A stretch of DNA of 64,000 nucleotides from Atrichornis clamosus (taxonomy: Eukaryota > Chordata > Aves > Passeriformes > Menuridae), in assembly GCA_013400975.1 (NCBI GenBank), contig WBMZ01003446.1:7899-71898 (forward strand), written 5' to 3'. This document shows positions 14,801 through 29,800 of the stretch, in pieces. The notes beneath the pieces were generated by a model that had not been told where the DNA came from, did no database searches, and saw only the letters and a list, made by a program, of their open reading frames with translations. Positions within the stretch are counted from its first letter, which is position 1; each line of letters starts with the position of its first letter. Position numbers and translations under genes: made by a program.

Positions 14801-17800
14801 AGGTGCTGGGAGAGCTCTGGGGAGGAGGCACTTAGGCCAATGCCACTGTCTTCTGACTTGAGGGGAGGGAAGGGAGCCTCATCCTCCTCCTGCAGCACAG
14901 ACTTTGTCTCCAGGGTTATGTCCACATCTTCCTTTGGCACTGGGCTCTGCAATGGGAACGTTAATGGGGTTAAGGTGGCACTGCCAACAGAATTTTAAAC
15001 TGGGGAATGGCAACGACAGAGAAAGGAAAACCTCGTGTTTGTGATTTCCAGACACAGATTTGGTTTACAAACTCACAGGATCACAGCTATTTATCAGCAG
15101 TTCCATTCAATTGCCTTAAAAACCCAACAAATATTTGTAGAAACCTCACACATTGACTCATCAAACAGAAACATAGCAAAGGGATGTGTTGCCTTAAAAT
15201 CCATTTACCCTTAGAGCAGCGTTGGATTATTTCTGGTCAAATGCAGGTATTTGTTCTACTGGCAGATTCTGGCAGGCTGTGCTTGGTGGTTGCTTTCTGC
15301 CATTTATTCCCCATTCCTTGCCATGCTCCTTTGCACACAAACAATACCACATTGTGTCCCACGGAAATATTCATGGAAAGCCTTGCAGGCCTAACCAGCT
15401 GTGAAGCTGGGCTGCATTTGGCAACTCCAGTTTTTAGCTACTGCATTCTGCTGAGAGCCTTTTGAAAACCATTAAGATTCTTCTCAAGAGGCAGAATTAC
15501 AGCCCCAGTTTGAGATAAGACTGAACTCCCTCAGTGCCACAAATAATTCAAACCAGAACTGAACACTCAGGAAGAATGACACGGCATCAGATTGCTCTGG
15601 AAGGAGCCAAAGAAGGTGAGTTTCAAAAAATCTTTCTTGCTGCAGTTACACATTTCAGAGAATCCCAAAATGGTTTGAGTTGGATCTTAAAGTTCATCCA
15701 GTGCCACTCCTGCCATGGGCAGGGACACCTCCCACTATCCCAGGGTGCTCCAGCCTGGCCTTGGGCACTTCCAGGGATCCAGGGGCAGCCACAGCTTCTC
15801 TGGGCACCCTGTGCCAGGGCCTCCCCACCCTCCCAGGGAACAATTCCTTCCCAATATCCCGCTGAACTCTGTCAGTTCAAAGCCATTCCCCCTTATCCTG
15901 TCACTCCATCCCTTGGAAATGGTCTCTGTCCATGTTTCCTGTGGCTCCCTCCAGGAACTGGAGGTGCAGTTGTCAGGTAGGTTGAGGGAGAATCAGCATT
16001 TTAAAATCAGTTATGTCACCAAGAGTTTTAAACATCTCTGAGGGGCTGGAAATCACCTACCCCATTCCCACTTCCAGTCTCGATGTCCAGGTAGGAAGGG
16101 GGCATTTGCACCTTGCTGAGCACCTTAAAACAGGTCTTTAAGGCATGAGTGAGTTCTGGTAAACCCAAAACTTCCATGTTTTCCAGGAGAGACTGCACCA
16201 TATAGCTGAGCATCTGGGGAAGATACTGAGTCTGCACTTCAGAGTAGAGTTCCTAAAATAAAGAAGCAATGTTTAAAATAGTTATCACATCTCATCTTTC
16301 ACTGATTAATAATTGATAAGGTCAGGTTGCCTCACCAAAGGAATCACATCCAGAAGAAACACCAGCAGTGTGCAGAGCTCTGAAATGGTTGGAGGAGTGC
16401 TAATATTTTCCAGAGGATATCTCATCCCTGTGGATTTGTTTCTGGAGTGAAAGACACATTCTTATGTAAGCTTCTTTTTCATGTCAAAATTCAAGTTACA
16501 ATCCAAAAGCTTCATTAAAACCAGCACAAGAAACTGAACAGCTTTGAGGCTGAGGGCTTCCAACATAGCAGGATAAAATATCATGTCAAAACAACCTAAA
16601 CTACGTGTGGGATGCTGAAGTGCTGCTAATTTTCAGATTCAGTCTCACTACTTGGAGCACAATCTTCTTTCTTAGAGTTAGAAAGAGATTAAAAGAGAGA
16701 TATCATAGAATCAGAGTTGGAAAGGAGCTTAAAGATCATTTATATATTTATTTTTCTTCTATAAAGATGTCTCCACCTCCCCTCCCAACCCTTTTTTCCT
16801 CCTTCAGCTGTTGATTCGAAAGCAATTTCTTTTGTTCTCAGGTTGACAATTTACCTGTTTGCATTCTTGAATTATTTGTGGACACAACTTACATATCTGG
16901 CTGGTTCTACCATGTGTGATGTCCCTCAAAAGCTTCAGTAAATCTCATTATCCTTAACAGACAGCTCTGAGGTGGCATTTTTGAGGGGACACTATCATTG
17001 GACAACATAAACACCTGAAACAATCTTCAAAGCATTTGGTCATGTAATCCCAGAGGAAATCCGTGCTTAAGGATGTGATCAATAAATTGACTGTTTTGAC
17101 AATTTCGGAAGCATTTTTGTTCTCTTTGATTGCACTGTGAGAAGGGGGAAAAGAAAAGAAAACCAGATATCAGTGAGGATTCACATCACATGAGCTGATA
17201 TATTCTAAAATCTTTTTCCCATTTCTCTACAAGCTAAAAACCCCTTGATTATTTCAAATTAAAAACGAAATCAATCTGAAATAGCAGGAGTTTGGGCATC
17301 TTTCAAGTGATGGAAATCAAGCCTCCAGCTTTGACAATCCCAAGGCTGAGCTCTGTCACCAGATTCTTGCCTGATGTCACCGTGGTTACTCAACACCCAT
17401 CACATGCAGGGAATTTCATTTTTTCTCTGCAAATCCAAGAGAAATCCACTGGGGGAAAGGAGAAGTCAGAGAAAAATCTCACGCTCTGTCCAGGAGATCA
17501 CTTTGTTACCAACCAAACATCCCCTAAATGTTTACAGTTTGGTGGAATACAGATGATCCAGTTTCGTACCTTGCAAGGATGTTGCCACTTTGGCTGTAGC
17601 TGAGTTTGAGATCAGAACCAAGTGCATCTTTGCAGTAGGAATAAAAAGCTCTAAGAACTTCAAGGAACAGATCCCCAACAACCTGTGGCCCTGCAAGAGA
17701 AGGGAAAAAGAATCCAAGAGGTGTCCATGGAGAAAGTCAAGAAATAATAATGACGATGCTCTAAAAGTGGAATAATTTTAAAAAGTAGTATATAAAGCAT

Positions 17801-20800
17801 TGCAATGAGTGTTTCTAAAAATGAAAAATAAAAGTTTAAGTGACTAAGAATGGTAGAAAAGGTCAAAAATTCTCATTATGGTTAGTTTGATGCTCTTAAA
17901 TAATAATTGCATTGCTAACTCCATTTCCAAAGGAAGTGAAAGTCTTAATGGCTTAAGGCTCAAGGAGGTAAATTTTGTCTGCTGACTGGAACAGAAAGAT
18001 TAAACTGGATCATGCAGTTTAGTCAAATATCCCTTATTTAAAAGGGATTTATTATCCCTCTCTTTGTAGTTTAATGAGTGCTGATTGTCAGTCAGCCAAG
18101 CAAACACACAGTGGGGTAATGTTTGTCATTTACTTTCTAAATTAGATTAATCAATACATTTATTAAGTAAACAACCTCAGCCTCTTTGGCATTTTTGTCA
18201 GGAAATAAAAATGCTGAATATAAGAAGCTTTAATGGCTAAAGATATTTTTTTTTAAACACCTAAAACCAGCAGAAGGAAATATTGGCACCGCTGTCTTAA
18301 AACTTCTCCTAAAGTAACATTTATTTGTTAGGTAAGAAATACACAAACATAGATTTTCCTGGCACTGCTTTGATTATTCTTTACCAGGAAATGTGCTTAA
18401 AAGGACTTTCCTGACCCAGGAAAGGGAATAAGTTTCCCAGATCCAGGAATCTGCAACATGAACTGCCACTCAATTATTGACTCTCAGGACATAGGTTTTA
18501 TGGTGAGTTTACAGCCTCGGTCGATGCTAACATCACTCCCCACCCAGAATATTTTTAAATCCTAAAAAATTTGCCAAATCGCTTTGGCTTAATTTTTTAA
18601 TGCAGAAAGGTGAATTTATCCTTAAAAATAAGGATGGGCAGAGCCTCACCCTCCTGGTGCTGGCTCATGGACACACCAGGACAGGGAACAGGGAAGAGCA
18701 TTCCAGCAAATCAACTCCAAGGAACAAATTGAGCTGAATATTTAGGTAAGGGCAGAAGTGCTTTGTTTTAAGTGCCCCCTCAGAGGGCAGGTCAGGGCAC
18801 AGAATCCCAGAACCATCAAGGCTGGAAGAGCCCTTCAGGATCACCCAGCCCCACCCCAGCCCCCCCAGCCCCCCCCCAAACCCCCTNCCAGCCCCACCCC
18901 AAACCACGTCCCCAGGGGCCACATCCAGACTCCTCCTGGACACTTCCAGAGACAGGGACTGCACCACCTCCCTGGGCACCTCATTCCAAGGCCTCACCAC
19001 TCTGCCAGGGAAATTCTCTTTCCCAATCTCCAACCGGAGGCTCCCCTGGTGCAATTTGAGGCCGTTCCCTCTCCTCCTTTCCCTCGGGACACGGCAGCAG
19101 AGCCCGACCCCCCCTCACTGCCCCTCCTGTCAGGAGCTGTGGGGAGCAGTGAGGGCCCCCCTGAGCCTCCTCTGCTCCAGAGCAAACCCCCCCAGCTCCC
19201 TCACTGCTCCTCACAGGATGTGTTTTCCACACCCTTCCCTGTTCCCTTCCCTGGACACGCTCCAGCCCCTCCAGGCCTCTCCTGCAGGCCCAGAACTGGA
19301 CACAGCCCTGAGGGGCCTCTCAGTGCCCAGCACAGAGGGACAATCCCTGCCCTGCTCCTGCTGGACACCCCATTCCTGATCCAGGCCGGGCGCCAGTGGC
19401 CTCGTGCCCACCTAGGCCCCCCTGGGCTCGTGTCCAGCCCCTGTCACCAGCACCCCCAGGGCCTTTTCTGCTTGAGCAGCTCTCCAGCCACTCTGCCCCA
19501 GGCTGGAGCACTGCAGGGCGTTGTGCTGACCCAACACGAGGGCACAGGAGTGCATTTTCCTCCCTGGGATACATCCATGCCGTGCAGTGCACTGTGGAGG
19601 AGCCAGAGATAACCTGGAGAGGGGATTTGTTCCAGAGCACTGCTCCAAACCAGGGCCAAGGCAGAACACAGCTCCTGCACATTCCCAGAGAACACAGAGA
19701 GCCAGGATTGGGAAGGATTGTCCAGGGTGGTGCTGGGTCCTACCCAGAGCTGTGACAGTGCCCAGCAGTGAGAGCAGAGGGAGCAGCACTTTACCTATTT
19801 CGGGTTTGTCCAGGAGGCTGATGAGGATGCGGAAGGGTTTCAGATAAGCCTGGTGCTGCTCCTCTGTATCAGACTCTGGGAATTTCTGATGCAAAATCAC
19901 AACCAAACTCTAATAAAAGGAAAACATCAGAGTGTTATACATCAAAGACAGATTATCATTTTATTAAGAGCTGGAGTGTTTCTAAATTTGATTTCGTTTA
20001 GGACCGACTACAAACGAACTCCAATTTTCCATCCAGGGCAGACAAATCAATGACATCTTCCCATCATCTGTACCCTGATTTTATCCAGAGCAGCATTTTT
20101 AAAATAATTTAGGTAATTCAGCAAAGATGCTTCCCTTTGGTTTCCTTAGATTCCATTTGTAGTGTAAGCACATCCAATATTTTAGATGAAAATTTAACCA
20201 CCAAAGGATGTCATCTACAGGGACAGAGAGTGAAGGACAAAACAAGTGCACAGGGAATAATTTTAGACACAGTTTGTGCTAAAATTGAAAGGATCATGAA
20301 TAAATCTGGAATATATCTGTATACAACGAACACCAACCTCAACCAAAAGATCTTTGGAATATTTTCCAAAGAAATAAACAGCGTGGTCTTCAGAAGTTGT
20401 GGAGTCTGGAGCAAAAGTGCCACCTTTAATATCAGAGCCTGCAAGAAAAACAGAGGCAGGAGGAGTACAGAGAATCAACACAGGGTTTTATACTGAAATT
20501 ACACTGCATTTTTAACTTTTGTCATTCCAACACTTGGCTTGAAACCAGCTGCCCAAGGACAGCCCACAGGTCCCAGTTTGAGGCATCCAAATGTTCAGAG
20601 CAGCACAGAAATCAAAACCAAGACCAGAAAAATGTGACAATTCCTGTTTCTTCCAGAAGAACAGGGTTAAGATAGTGCCCCACTCCTTTCAATGCACTGA
20701 ACCACTTCATAACCAGCTGTGCACGGGAGCAGAACTAACTCAGATACCCTGGGATTCAGCACAGGGAAATGAATTCACCTGGCAAGCCCTGTTTGCCAAA

Positions 20801-23800
20801 TAGATTTTTGACTGGATTAAACAGGTGCTTAATAAATGGCAAATAAACAACACGTTCATTAACAGCTGAAAAAGTGCAGTGCATTTTAAAGCACTGATTA
20901 TTTTCCTCTCAAATATTCCGAAGGTTGAATATCCCTGGATTTTTACAGTACCTAGCAACCACGCATACAACCTCCTGTTGAGGGACATGTCCCTCCTCAG
21001 CAGTGTCTGGGTAGCTGCTGACAGAATGTAGACCAGGTCAGCCCTGCGTAGCAGGATGGTGCTTTCCTTGCAGTCCTAGAAGGAAAAACAAAGATATTTC
21101 AGCTCTTCGTGAGCACTGAAAGGAGTCAAGTTGGGATTGGGTTGGGTTTTATAACTGGTAATATTCATGTTTGGGAAAAAAAGGCAACAAAACACCACCA
21201 ACAAAACGTTTTGTGTATTAAAAATCTCAGTGAAGGGATCTGACTCAGTTGTGACCATGGGATCCCAGGATGGTTTGCATTGGAAGGGCCCTTAAAGCCC
21301 ACCCAGTGCCACCCCTGCCATGGCAGGGACACCTCCCACTATCCCAGGGTGCTCCAAGTCCCGTCCAACCTGGCCTTGGACACTTCCAGGGATCCAGGAG
21401 CAGCCACGGCTTCTCTGGGCACCCTGTGCCAGGACCTCCCCACCCTCCCAGGAAACAATTCCTTCCCAATATCCCATCTACCCCTACTCTCTGGCAGTTT
21501 GAAGCCCCTCCCTGTGTCCTGTCCCTCCATCCCTTGGAAATAATCTCTCTCCATGATTCTTGTTGGTTCCTTCAGGCACTGGAAGGCCACAATGAGGTCA
21601 CCCCAAAGCTTCTCTTCTCCTTAAGACTTAACAATCCTTGCTACATTCAAAATACTGCCTGTCCTCCCAGGCAAGTGAGGGAACAATGGGAACAACTCTT
21701 GTTCCACGGAATATTTTCTGCCCTAGTCTTTACCAGAAATAGCTAAGTGCAGACAATTCCAAATGTTGAAATTCTACTTGAAAAAACTCAATATTTTTTC
21801 CATATGATTTTTTCTCAGGCCTGAATAGTCCAAACATATCCCAAATATCTCACAACAGCTCCTGTGAAATCACTTCTTCAGGCATATCTAACTTTGAAGC
21901 TGTAAAGACTCTGAGAAGCAGCAGAGTCTCCTCCCCTACTAAAACTGATGAGGCACAAGAAACCACAAAATTCATTGATTTTGAAGGTCCAAAATGCAGC
22001 CATTTGGCAAGAACAGAGGTGGGAGCTGGGCTGGTTGCACAGGACACACCTTCCATGTGACAACACCAAAATAAACCTCTTACCAAAGCTGTATAAAATG
22101 GGAAAAAGAAGAGAATTGCTTCCAGAGTGTTCCTTTGCACAAGGACATTTGAATCCAGGACTGACACACACAAAGACTTTATCTGTAAAAGGAAAACACA
22201 GCAATGTTTTACTCTACAAAAACATTTAAATGACAATTAAATAATCACAAGAAGGAAAGAAAACAAACTTGGTTACATGTGAACAGTATTTTGTTTAAAT
22301 AAGAGGATCATTACTGAGCAACTCAAGTCCTGCACCCAAAATGAGTTAAAACAAATGTTTGTGGATATTATTAAAAGAATTGTTAATACTTGGGTTTGTA
22401 ACAGTACAGAATGTCCCAGAATTACATCACCAGCTATCAGTAAAGCCTCGCAAAATTCAGATATTAAAATAATCTAATTAGCCCTACAGTTATTCCATCA
22501 CTCAACATGGATTACTTCCTACAGAAGATTTCCATTTAACTGGAAAAATAAAAAGCCACTACATTCCAGATTATCTTCCAGAACTGCAAACACTCTGGGA
22601 ACTGCACATTAAACACTGTGACTCCTGTGTTAGAGAAAAGCTGGTCTCAACATTAAACATATGAAGCAATTTCAAGGCTGGACCTTTCAGCCTCTCTTTC
22701 TCTCTCTCCAAAATATTTTGAAGAGCTTGTCATTGTAATTTAACCCAGGGGAGGCACAATTTGTCATGAACTCACTGTGAGCTTATAATCAGTGCCAAGC
22801 ATGAACTTCTGCTGTTTTCCAGAGAGTTCCCTGTTGATGTGGCTGACAACGAAAAGGGAAGCGGGGAGCCTGATGGAGGGGCTGCCCAGCACACTGCCCC
22901 AGAGGGCTCCATAAAACACCTCCTGGCCCATCAGCAGGGACAGCTTCACCAGCAGAGCATCTGTTCTGTACACGGGCACAGGGGACAGGAGAACACACAT
23001 CTGTTAGTCCAGTTTAGACCACGCAAAGGTAATTTTACATAGAAAAAGTTGGTATCATTTATTTGATTTTTTCCGTCTTTGTGTCATCAGCTGAGCACAG
23101 AATCCCAGGGTGGTTTGGCTTGGAAGGGACCTTAAGGATCATCTCATTCCACCCCCTGCCATGGGCAGGGAAGCTTCCACTGGAGCAGGTGATGATGGAT
23201 GAATCTCACTCAAAACCAATCAAACCCACTCAATTCTTTGTCACTGAAACAATATTTCATACATTAAAAACTTCTCCAGTAAATATCTGCAAACATTTAG
23301 CTCTGACCAAATAACTGCAGCACCTCTGCAAAATATTTATGGTGAGAGGTGGGAAATGCTGAATTGGAAGTCATTTAAGCAGATGCTGAAGTCTGAAAGT
23401 CAATTTTATCAGTCTGGGAACTGGAAGTTATCCTAAAAATTTGTACTTTCAAATCACCAGACTCCGTTTTTAAGACACTGGATGAAGAAAAACATGAGAT
23501 GAACTCCCCATCCCTGGAAGTGTCCAAGGCCAGGCTGGATGGGGCTTGGAGCACCCTGGGATAGTGGGAGGTGTCCCTGCCCATGGCAGGGGTGGGATGG
23601 ATGGGCTTTAATGTTCTCTCCAACCCAAACCGTTCCATGATTCCATGAGATAACACAGTGCACACAGGACACACTGAAATTAATTCCAGGTTATCCCACT
23701 GGAAGTCCTGGGACTGAAGGCACATTCTCTGCTCTGCCTGTACTTTGGTATTTGACTACAAAGGCGGAATTCAAACCTCACATGAGGAATGCAAAATTGA

Positions 23801-26800
23801 GAAAAGAGGAAGAAATCCAGCTCAAAAGAGGAAGCATCCTCCCAGTTTGATGTTCTTTTCCATTTCTCTATAAAGCAGTCCTCAAGTCAGTTTTTTAATT
23901 CCATTTTTTGTGTGTGAGGCCTATTTTGAGAAGGAAGTGGTGCCTAGAGTGAAACATAACTTCAGTGCTTTGGCCACTTTCAGGATCAGCAGGAAATGTA
24001 TTAATTTTAATCCTCAATATTGAACATTCTGAAAACACTCAGTGGAGAGCCTCTCCTGAAGAAAAATTTAAAATTAATCTTCTGACAAGATATCTCGGCC
24101 TTGCAGAATCGTTACAAAGAGCAAATTAAAGAAATTCTCATGTCAATTTGTATTTCACAAAGTGACATGAAATGAATTTTAACTTAATTTTTCACAGTGA
24201 AATACAGGGTTCTGTCTGTGATCCTGTCTGTTCAAGGCAGAGAGGAAAATGATGCCATCAAAAAGAGGAAAGAAAGGTGTAAAACCAGAGGACAGATCTT
24301 GGAAGTTCATCTGCAGTTCCCATTAACTCCCTGCTCCAGATTTTTGTCAGATTTTATAGAAATACTGGAAAGAATTCAGCTGCTCTCTCGTGTCACAGTA
24401 TTTAAAAGGAATTGATGTATAGAGCAGTGGTTTGGGGATTATTTATTATCCCCAAATATATCCCCAAGAAGAAATTATTATTTATTATAAGGTTAATTAT
24501 TCAGGAGTTCAGAGGAGCTTTAAGAAATAGTTTTTATTCCTTTCTCTCAGCACATCTATTTTTAACCCTCCTTTTCCTCTTCTCTTTTCCTCCTGTGATG
24601 AAAATAGAAGGGGAAAGGGATTTTCCACTTCAACATCTTTCCAGGTCCCACCATTCTTCCACCTTTAGAAGCTTTTTAATCCAGCTTTTTGTACAGGAAT
24701 CTGACAAATTCCTAGAGAATTCCTTAGAAAAGCAAAATACTGGGTATTGCTTTTAAATGAATATATAATAATTAATATTACCTGTCATAAATTTCTGATC
24801 CTTCTTCCAACCCAGGCAGCAGCCCAATTACAAAGGCTTGGAGTCCAGGCAGGAGGGATTTTTGGAGAGGAAGGAAATATTTTTCATACAAGCCAAGGAG
24901 AACAGGTCTCACTGACATGGCTGCATTTGCCAGCAGAGGAAACAAACCAGAGCTTTTCATCCAAAAGAAAGGAAAAAAAATTAGTTCATGAAAGTAGACT
25001 GTGAAATGTTTATGCCTTAGAAGAAAATGAAAATTACCTGTACAAGAATAAATCCTTGGCAAGCCATTTTGTGCCAATGATTTTAAAGATGATTTCATAA
25101 GTTTCTAAGGCCTTTAAATGCACTCCACTGGGCAGGGCTGGGTGCAAGCACTGGGATAATCTTTTACTGATGATCAGCCTTCTTGGCAAGAGAGAATACT
25201 TGAGGTTACTCTGAAGGGCCTGTGGGAGAAAGGAGATGAGAATAAATAATGTAAAATATAAAATATGTGATGACTGCACGTCAAAGGTTTGCTGTTAGCA
25301 CATGGAGAAGAACTAAATGCATTCAAGAGTTTTAATTCATAAGTGCATTTTGTTACACTGAAATTCTGCAGAATTCTGCAGTGGAGTTTTCATATGGAAT
25401 CAACCAAGAACAGGCTGGAAAAGCCTGGTCCTGCTCTGCTTAGAGGTGGGGAAAGGAAGTCAAAGGACTGGGACAGGGTATCCTTATCCTGTCTCCAGGG
25501 GAAGTATGGAAGTGACAAGGGCATCTCAGCTTTTAAGGAATAAATAAAGAATTACAGACCTATATTTCCTCATAAATTTTCATTTCATGTATAGAATCAT
25601 GGAATGGTTTGGGTTGGAAGGGACCTTAAAGCCCATCCTGTTCCACCCCTGCCATGGGCAACCTCCCACCAGCCCAGCCTGCTCCAAACCCATCCAACCT
25701 GGCCTTGGACACTCCCAGGGATCCAGGGGCAGCCACAGCTTCTCTGGGAAACCTGTGCCAGGGCCTCACCTCCCTCCCAGGGAAGAATTTTTTCCTAGCA
25801 GCTGAAACATAAATAACAAACCCTCCAACCAAAGCAGGCATGGTTAAATGGGGCAAAAACATCTTATCTGGAATTCTGTGTGGCTACACTCAGTAAGTTT
25901 CATTGTATTGATGTACAATTGATGTACAAATAAAAGATCTTCAGGACAAGAAATATTTAAATGAGTATTGCAGACAGGCCAGATTTCTTGAAAAAACTGG
26001 GAACTTCCTTGGGAAAGGTAGCTCCTTTCCTTGAGCCACCAGTGCATTTCAGCAAGGTAAATAAGTTGTCTCTTCAAGTCAGGAAGAATTAAAAGAAAAA
26101 TTGCAAGTCAAGGGTACTTCAGTCTTTGATCAGAGTCTGCAAACACCAACAGAGGTTTCAGTGCAGAAGGACTTTTGGGATGTTTTCAGGATTAGGTAAA
26201 TTCTTGATGCTCCTCAAAGTTAAATCATGCTCTTATCCTGTGTAATTGTTTTCCACTTGAGGTTCTTCTACCCTGCTTGGAAAAAAAGTTTGGAAAACCA
26301 GCAGACAGTGAACCCTTCCTGGAACAAACCCAAACCAGGCCACTTAACCCTGAACACTCATCAGCAGGACACGGAGGACATAAAACCCATCACCTTTTAG
26401 TAAGAGCAGCTGTTAGTAAATTTACTCAAGAAGAAAAAAGGTTGAGAGTTTATAACAACAGCAAACAGAAATGTCACACCATCCTGACAGACCCACAGCA
26501 CAGATGTCACTTAGAGCCCATTCACTTCCTTCCTTCCCTCCCCCAGGATGAGCAGATCTGCATTTTAATGGGTAATAAAAACCACAATGCAAGAATAGAA
26601 CATTATTTCACATATGTAACTAAACCAGGTTATCTTTGTGGAGCTGCCCTTTTTATATCTTTTATATTTGAGAGATTACCCATGTGTTACATCAGTAATA
26701 TTATTTCAACACTAAAAGCCTTAATACTTGTAAGAACTCTGAAGATTGCTGGAAAGCTGGACTTTGAAATAGTCTATTTATATTGCTTGGCATCTATTTG

Positions 26801-29800
26801 CCCACACCCTCTCTCTATATTTATATATATATATAAAAGAAGTTAATTACAAAAAAGTAGGCCAGTGGTAAATATTTTTCCTTTCAGTGTGAACAAATAC
26901 CATCTTAATATTCCAACAGTTAAAATTTAAATATCAACTAGGCAGAAAATGGAAACATTCCATGTTTATTACACAGAGAATCAGAACCATTACAGAAATA
27001 ATGCCATCTCATCAAATGTCTTGTTTGGCTTAAACATTTCCTAAGGATTTGAAGTAACTCTCCATCACAAAATAAGAATTCTCCCAAACATCAGGGATAG
27101 CTAAGCAAGACATTTAGAATCATGGAATGGGTTAGAAGGGACCTTAAAGATCATCCCATCCCACCCCTGCCATGGCAGGGACACCTCCCACTATCCCAGG
27201 GTGCTCCAAGCCCGGTCCAACCTGGCCTTGGACACTTCCAGGGATCCAGGGGCAGCCACAGCTTCTCTGGGCACCCTGTGCCAGGGCCTCACCTCCCTCC
27301 CAGGGAGGAATTCCTTCCCAATATCCCATCTAGCCCTGCCCTCTGGCAGTTTGAAGCCATTCCCCCTTGTCCTGTCACTCCAGGTCCTGTAAAATTATCT
27401 CTTTGCTCATCTTTCTAGAGAGTTGAGAGTTTCAGCCCAACACATCAGAACGGTTCTGACATGGAACTCCCCTCTCAAACACATCAATCTTCTTTTTGTG
27501 ACTTGGGTTGAAGAAATGCCCAGCTGGGCACAAGCTACACTTGCCAAAAGTTCCCTGTTTTCTCTGATCTTCTACAAATGAAGGGATTTTAAATCACATT
27601 CCAATATTTTAGAAGACCGTGGTTGCCCCAAGAACCCTTCCAGCAGAGGGGTGGCCTGGCTGCTGCGTTGCTGAAAGCTTCCCCAGAACTGCAAAGATCA
27701 AAGAAGTTTAAAAGTGTTGAAAGGCATTAATTAGCAGAGAGCTCTAAAACTGTTCACTGAAATAAGAGTGACACGATAATATAGAGATTTCCAAACGCTA
27801 ATGACTTTCTGTGAGCTGACAGGCAAAGTTAAGTTTGGTTTTTAAATACCTTGAGCTTCTACAAGTGAAAAAAGAACAAAGAATCAGTTGTCTGTGTGAT
27901 CTAGGAATGCTCAAATGCCATTCTAACTTTGGTAGAGGTAAATTAACTTGAGATCCCATCCCAAACCATTGTTTCCAGGTTCGGGGTCCAACACTAACAC
28001 AAGGATGCTCAGAATTTCTTTGAAATTAGGCTATAAAAGTACAGAATTGCCTATAAATGGAAGACTTGTTATTCTTTGCACCTGTACCTTACCCCAAAAC
28101 CACACAAACCCAGAGGAATATTTGCATTTCCTCAGTTCCTGGTTTAATTCCTTCTTCACTGCTTGATAGCACCACTAGAAATCTGTCAGATCAATTAAAA
28201 TATTGATCAAACCCCATGCAAATCAAGCAAATATTTGTATTTATATAACTGGAATTCCAGGAAAAGGCAGCATGCACATCAATTTATAAGATTATCTTTA
28301 ATTAGGAGATTTTGTTTTAAACAACAATGGTTGTGAGGACAGTGGGGAGAAGGAGAATCCTGTGATTCCATTTCCCACTGATTCATTTCCCAAGTCAAAA
28401 AAAAATTCTAAACAGAGCCCCAGCTCCCACAGAAATACCAGGATAAAGTTCAAAGACAGTTGTGAGGAAACTGTAAACCAGGAGCTGGATTTGCATTAAA
28501 AAAGGGAGAAAAAAGGGGTATAAAATCTCCCCAGTCCTGCACATTGCATTTCTCTGTTGGGTGTGAAGTTAAATAAAGCAATTAAGAAGCAACTTCTCCA
28601 AAACAGAAATAAGGTTTGTGTTCAGCAGGCGGAAGGTGCTCATGTTTGGAATTGAGCCAGCAGTTGGTATAAAGCCCTGGCAGTCTGAGTTTTCATATGA
28701 AGCAACTGCTTAATTAATGGCTACACTCATTAAACCCCTGTTCCAGAAGAACCCTCCTCTTCTCTGCCCTCAAGAGCAGACAGATTGTGACACTGAGTGT
28801 TGCTATTCAAACAGGAATGTGCAGCTGCAATGAGTTTTGGGGCTTGTTTTCCCCTTTCCCCTCCAAACACAACAAGTGTTTGGTTGAGATCGTGTTCACC
28901 TTGAAGTTTCTGAGGCAAGAAAACCCTCCAGGAACAAAAAGTAACACTTATTTTCATTGAAAATTAGGTTTTTTAAAATTTGCTTTGAAATATCAGAGTA
29001 AAGACTAAAAGTTGGATTTACAGAGTTGTGTTTTGTCCAAGGAAAAAAAGCAGCTTGAAAGTGCTCTTTTAAAGCAAATGCTACTGTTACAGAATCATGG
29101 AATGGTTTGGGCTGGAAAAGAACTTAAAGCTCATCCCATTCCCACCCCTGCCACGGGCAGGGACACCTCCCACTATCCCAGGTTGTTCCAGGCCCTGTCC
29201 AACCTGGCCTTGGACACTTCCAGGGATCCAGGGGCAGCCACAGCTTCTCTGGGCACCCTGTGCCAGGGCCTCCCCACCACAGAGACTTTTTTTAAAAAAC
29301 TCCTTTCCTATTTTTCTTACAAAAGCAGGATGTAGAATCCAATATTTTCTACTCCTTAGTTCTTCATTTTGCAAATTGGACCACTTATCTACTATTTGCC
29401 TAAATCCAGAGTTGAAATTTATGGCAAATATATGCCTATAATCTGGATTAAAAACCCTAATGCAAACTATTCATTTAGATTTTTCTAACTTCATTATAAT
29501 TTTAGCCTCTTAATTGCCTGAAGTTCCCACCACACGAATACTTTTGTATGTATTTGATATTTGTTTATACTCTGACTAGAGTGACAAGCATTTTGGATAT
29601 GAAAACCATGTTAAAAGCACGTGTTTCATTGACAAACCCGCTTCTACTGAACTCCCACCTATTTCTAGGTTTAAAAAGGCTATATTCTTCCACCCCAGCA
29701 GCTTTTTCATCCAAGTATAAATGTGATTTCTCACTGAAAGTGAAGCTGAAACCCTTCTTAAACCACTGACACTCCTATTTACTGTTTGATCCACCTGTTT

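Noticed and set aside
18758..19612. 284-codon plus-strand open frame
   Set aside because: It runs antisense through a CR1 copy, is Pro-rich from C-runs, includes the n base, and recurs in other copies of the same subfamily.
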